From NCBI GenBank assembly GCA_964494645.1, contig CAZBSH010000091.1:1-5753 (forward strand): a DNA stretch of 5,753 bases. Reading direction: 5' to 3'. The DNA comes from Christensenella sp964494645. Lineage in GTDB: Bacteria > Bacillota > Clostridia > Christensenellales > Christensenellaceae. A program made the translations under genes and the position numbers. Positions 4,596 through 5,753 of this stretch are shown here, in pieces. Under the pieces are notes generated by a model, which saw only the letters and a list, made by a program, of their open reading frames with translations, was not told where the DNA came from and searched no databases. Position 1 is the first letter of the stretch, and each line of letters begins with the position of its first letter.

Positions 4596-4907
4596 ATGAG
4601 CGAAAAAATAGAGTTAAAACCGTGTCCGTTTTGCGGGGGAATAGGTACGCTGTGGAGTATAGACGAATGCAAGACCGTTTATGCTGTTTGTATGAACTGC
4701 GGAATCCGCACTATTGACTACAAGCACTCAAGCGAAGCTATAACTGCATGGAACACCCGAACGCCCGACATTGTGCGGTGCGTGGAGTGTAAAAGCTACG
4801 ATCATGGATGTTGCGCTGTTGTGAGATTTGCGGGAGACGATCACATTATACCGATGAAACCAGATGATTTCTGCTCCTACGGGCAGAGAAAGGAAGCGGG
4901 GAAATGA
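4596..4907 (+). CDS. Lar-like restriction alleviation zinc protein with extra Cys module
   Basis: The product has 103 residues. Residues 5-56 match the Lar family: LKPCPFCGG (C10, C13), CMNCG (C32, C35) and AITAWNTR, one zinc ribbon. Lar of the E. coli Rac prophage relieves type I restriction, but most phage members with this motif are untested. Here a second Cys-rich module follows (59-100): IVRCVECKSYDHGCC (C62, C65, C72, C73) and MKPDDFCSYGQRK (C93), a motif I associate with separate small phage zinc proteins (RCxxCK ... PDDFCSYGxRK). The protein therefore looks like a two-domain fusion, about 40 residues longer than a simple Lar. GGGAGGGG (4583-4590) precedes ATG 4596, 25 bases after rusA. 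The stop overlaps the next ATG. The zinc-ribbon assignment is firm; the anti-restriction role is inference. Confidence 0.75.
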   Translation: MSEKIELKPCPFCGGIGTLWSIDECKTVYAVCMNCGIRTIDYKHSSEAITAWNTRTPDIVRCVECKSYDHGCCAVVRFAGDDHIIPMKPDDFCSYGQRKEAGK

Positions 4908-5164
4908 AGGAGGTGAATTTATATCCAGAGATGAACGAAAAGATAGTCGAATTGCTTCGGATAAGTGATGATCCGATATACCAATATGCGGCGACACTCA
5001 TTGAAAAGTTGTTGCGCGAGAAGCAGGAGCGGGAGAAGGGGTGCGAATACTGCGAAGTAGACGAAAGCGGTCAAATGCGGCTGATATGGGAATGCGGATT
5101 AGATCATTTTGATTTTGAATTGAACGTATGCCCCAACTGCGGACGAAAGCTAAGGGAGAACTGA
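4904..5164 (+). CDS. Small zinc-ribbon phage protein (86 aa)
   Basis: The product has 86 residues. Residues 10-46 form a charged helix (MNEKIVELLRI ... TLIEKLLREKQEREKG), followed by a two-knuckle zinc ribbon: CEYC (C47, C50) and CPNCGRKL (C76, C79) separated by strands QMRLIWECG and HFDFELNV. This CxYC...CPNCGRKL form is common in Firmicute phages and has no assigned function. The start is ambiguous. ATG 4904 overlaps the upstream stop with GGAAGCGGGG before it, but a perfect AAGGAGGTGA (4907-4916) lies inside the gene, 14 bases before an in-frame ATG at 4931 (residue 10), and an in-frame GTG sits at 4913. I kept 4904 because of the ATGA overlap style. It could bind nucleic acid or a host protein; nothing decides this. 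Confidence 0.75.
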   Translation: MKEVNLYPEMNEKIVELLRISDDPIYQYAATLIEKLLREKQEREKGCEYCEVDESGQMRLIWECGLDHFDFELNVCPNCGRKLREN

Positions 5165-5167
5165 ATC

Positions 5168-5578
5168 ATGTACATGGGATTTTATGAAGAGAACGACCGT
5201 TGCCCACAATGTAAGGATGGAAAGTTGACATACCCACCTGTAGAAAATTGCAGTTGCCATTTAAGTGCTCCGTGCTCTGCTTGTGTGGATAATAAACTGG
5301 CGTGTGATATATGCGGATTTCAACCAGACGAACCGGAATACAAAGACGTGCCAATTACGGAGGGGCTGTCAATGCGCGAGTACAAGCCGAGACCATTAGA
5401 TAATACAAAGATTGATTACAGGACAAAATCTCATTCATCATCGTCGATGATAAAAGAGGGCGTTTATCCAGAAGGAACCACAATGGAACAGGTAAGAGAA
5501 GTTGTGAACGGCACCTTTGGAGGCAGGTTTGAACAATTTGGCGGTGGTAAATTCAAGTTTATTGCATATACGGATTAA
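5168..5578 (+). CDS. Cys-rich phage protein with conserved GTFGGRFxxF tail (136 aa)
   Basis: The product has 136 residues and two parts. The N-terminal part (1-52) has eight Cys (12, 15, 28, 30, 36, 39, 46, 49) in RCPQCKDG, ENCSCHLSAPCSACVDN and LACDICGFQP, enough for two zinc sites. The C-terminal part (69-136) includes IKEGVYPEGTTMEQVREVVN and GTFGGRFEQFGGGKFKFIAYTD, a compact motif I recall from hypothetical phage proteins of several hosts; no function is known. AGGGAGAA (5153-5160) precedes ATG 5168 at 7 bases; ATG 5174 is an alternative. GGAGGGG (5359-5365) lies 6 bases ahead of an in-frame ATG at 5372 (residue 69), exactly at the junction of the two parts, so a 68-residue product may also be made. 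This could be a gene fusion or a dual-start gene. Confidence 0.75.
   Translation: MYMGFYEENDRCPQCKDGKLTYPPVENCSCHLSAPCSACVDNKLACDICGFQPDEPEYKDVPITEGLSMREYKPRPLDNTKIDYRTKSHSSSSMIKEGVYPEGTTMEQVREVVNGTFGGRFEQFGGGKFKFIAYTD
5372..5578 (+). CDS. Possible internal-start product: C-terminal domain alone (68 aa)
   Basis: This is an in-frame ATG at residue 69 of the Cys-rich gene, with GGAGGGG (5359-5365) at 6 bases, a better-placed ribosome binding site than many true starts here. The product MREYKPRPLDN...FIAYTD would contain the whole conserved GTFGGRF tail without the zinc part. It is reported as a second product of the same gene, not an independent gene. Translation from it is inferred. Confidence 0.35.
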   Translation: MREYKPRPLDNTKIDYRTKSHSSSSMIKEGVYPEGTTMEQVREVVNGTFGGRFEQFGGGKFKFIAYTD

Positions 5579-5596
5579 AGGAGGACTAACAAATGA
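5577..5596 (+). repeat. Repeated translation-start module, copy 1
   Basis: AAAGGAGGACTAACAAATGA, containing the ribosome binding site, spacer and start codon of the 50-aa gene. It is 19 of 20 identical to the copy at 5733-5752, which serves the next gene. The stop codon of the upstream gene is embedded in its first bases. Confidence 0.7.
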
Positions 5597-5745
5597 AAAT
5601 CATGCCGACGGAACTAAGCTTCTGTCCTATATGTAAAAAATGGTATTCAGTGAAAAAATTGTGTCCGCCTAGACAATACTGTTCTTCATGTACTGAAGAA
5701 TTAAAAGAAAAAGAGAGCGGATACTTTCGAGAAAAGGAGGACTGA
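5593..5745 (+). CDS. Small Cys-rich protein (50 aa), probable zinc finger
   Basis: ATG 5593 follows AAAGGAGG (5577-5584) at 8 bases and the frame ends at TGA 5743-5745. The product is 50 residues: CPIC (C11, C14), then LCPPRQYCSSC (C24, C30, C33), followed by a highly charged helix TEELKEKESGYFREKED. The CxxC-15-CxxC spacing (C11/C14 with C30/C33) is enough for one zinc knuckle, with C24 spare. It lies in the string of Cys-rich genes with the same gap and leader sequence as the next gene. I do not recognise a family; nucleic-acid or host-protein binding is possible. Confidence 0.7.
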   Translation: MKIMPTELSFCPICKKWYSVKKLCPPRQYCSSCTEELKEKESGYFREKED

Positions 5746-5752
5746 CAAATGA
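5733..5752 (+). repeat. Repeated translation-start module, copy 2
   Basis: AAAGGAGGACTGACAAATGA, differing from copy 1 (5577-5596) by one A/G change, which here creates the TGA stop of the 50-aa gene. Conservation of the spacer, not only the Shine-Dalgarno, suggests duplication or recombination at gene borders. Confidence 0.7.
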
Positions 5753-5753
5753 G
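5749..5753 (+). CDS. Start of next gene, cut by window end
   Basis: ATG 5749 lies 8 bases after AAAAGGAGG (5732-5740), 3 bases past the previous stop. Only the start codon and two bases are visible, so nothing can be said of the product. The ribosome binding site strength and the duplicated leader make a real start likely. Confidence 0.6.

Noticed and set aside
1..5753. CRISPR array, tRNA, rRNA, insertion sequence or att site
   Set aside because: I saw no spaced direct repeats of CRISPR form, no cloverleaf, no transposase and no integrase with a flanking core; the only tandem repeats are the pentapeptide units and the iterons.

Overview
The window is part of the early, replication and recombination region of a temperate-type tailed phage or prophage. 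The host is most likely a Firmicute of the Clostridia (Lachnospiraceae-like). The evidence is a run of small plus-strand genes with strong AGGAGG-type ribosome binding sites, almost all joined by 1-base ATGA/GTGA overlaps or very short gaps, moderate GC, and phage-type gene content (ERF, NinB-like, HNH, SSB, replisome organizer, DnaC-like loader, RusA, Lar). No host housekeeping gene, integrase, repressor or structural gene is visible. Host assignment is inferred from family resemblance and ribosome binding sites, not from a search.

Layout. 2-283 is the 3' end of a pentapeptide-repeat protein. 284-412 is the only sizeable intergenic gap. It holds a compact minus-strand unit: -10 box, near-perfect Shine-Dalgarno, 8-codon ORF and intrinsic terminator, with an operator-like inverted repeat just upstream of the -10. 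413-702 holds two tiny overlapping plus-strand ORFs, the second very acidic. 689-2889 is a tightly coupled recombination block: ERF single-strand annealing protein, NinB/Orf-like protein, HNH nuclease, HTH_39-type DNA-binding protein and SSB. 2903-4220 is the replication block: a replisome organizer with iterons and an AT-rich stretch inside its own gene (probable phage origin), followed by an overlapping DnaC-like helicase loader. 4217-4570 is a RusA-type Holliday junction resolvase. 4596-5745 is a run of four small Cys-rich, probably zinc-binding proteins, the first a Lar-like restriction-alleviation protein. A further gene starts at 5749 and is cut by the window end.

How the genes work together (inference from families). 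The organizer binds the iterons and opens the AT-rich region, and the loader delivers the host replicative helicase. SSB coats single strands, ERF anneals them with help from the NinB-like mediator, and RusA with the HNH nuclease resolves or trims the resulting branched or concatemeric DNA. The Cys-rich tail genes are plausible host-takeover or anti-restriction accessories. The least explained part is the structured minus-strand micro-unit in 282-402.
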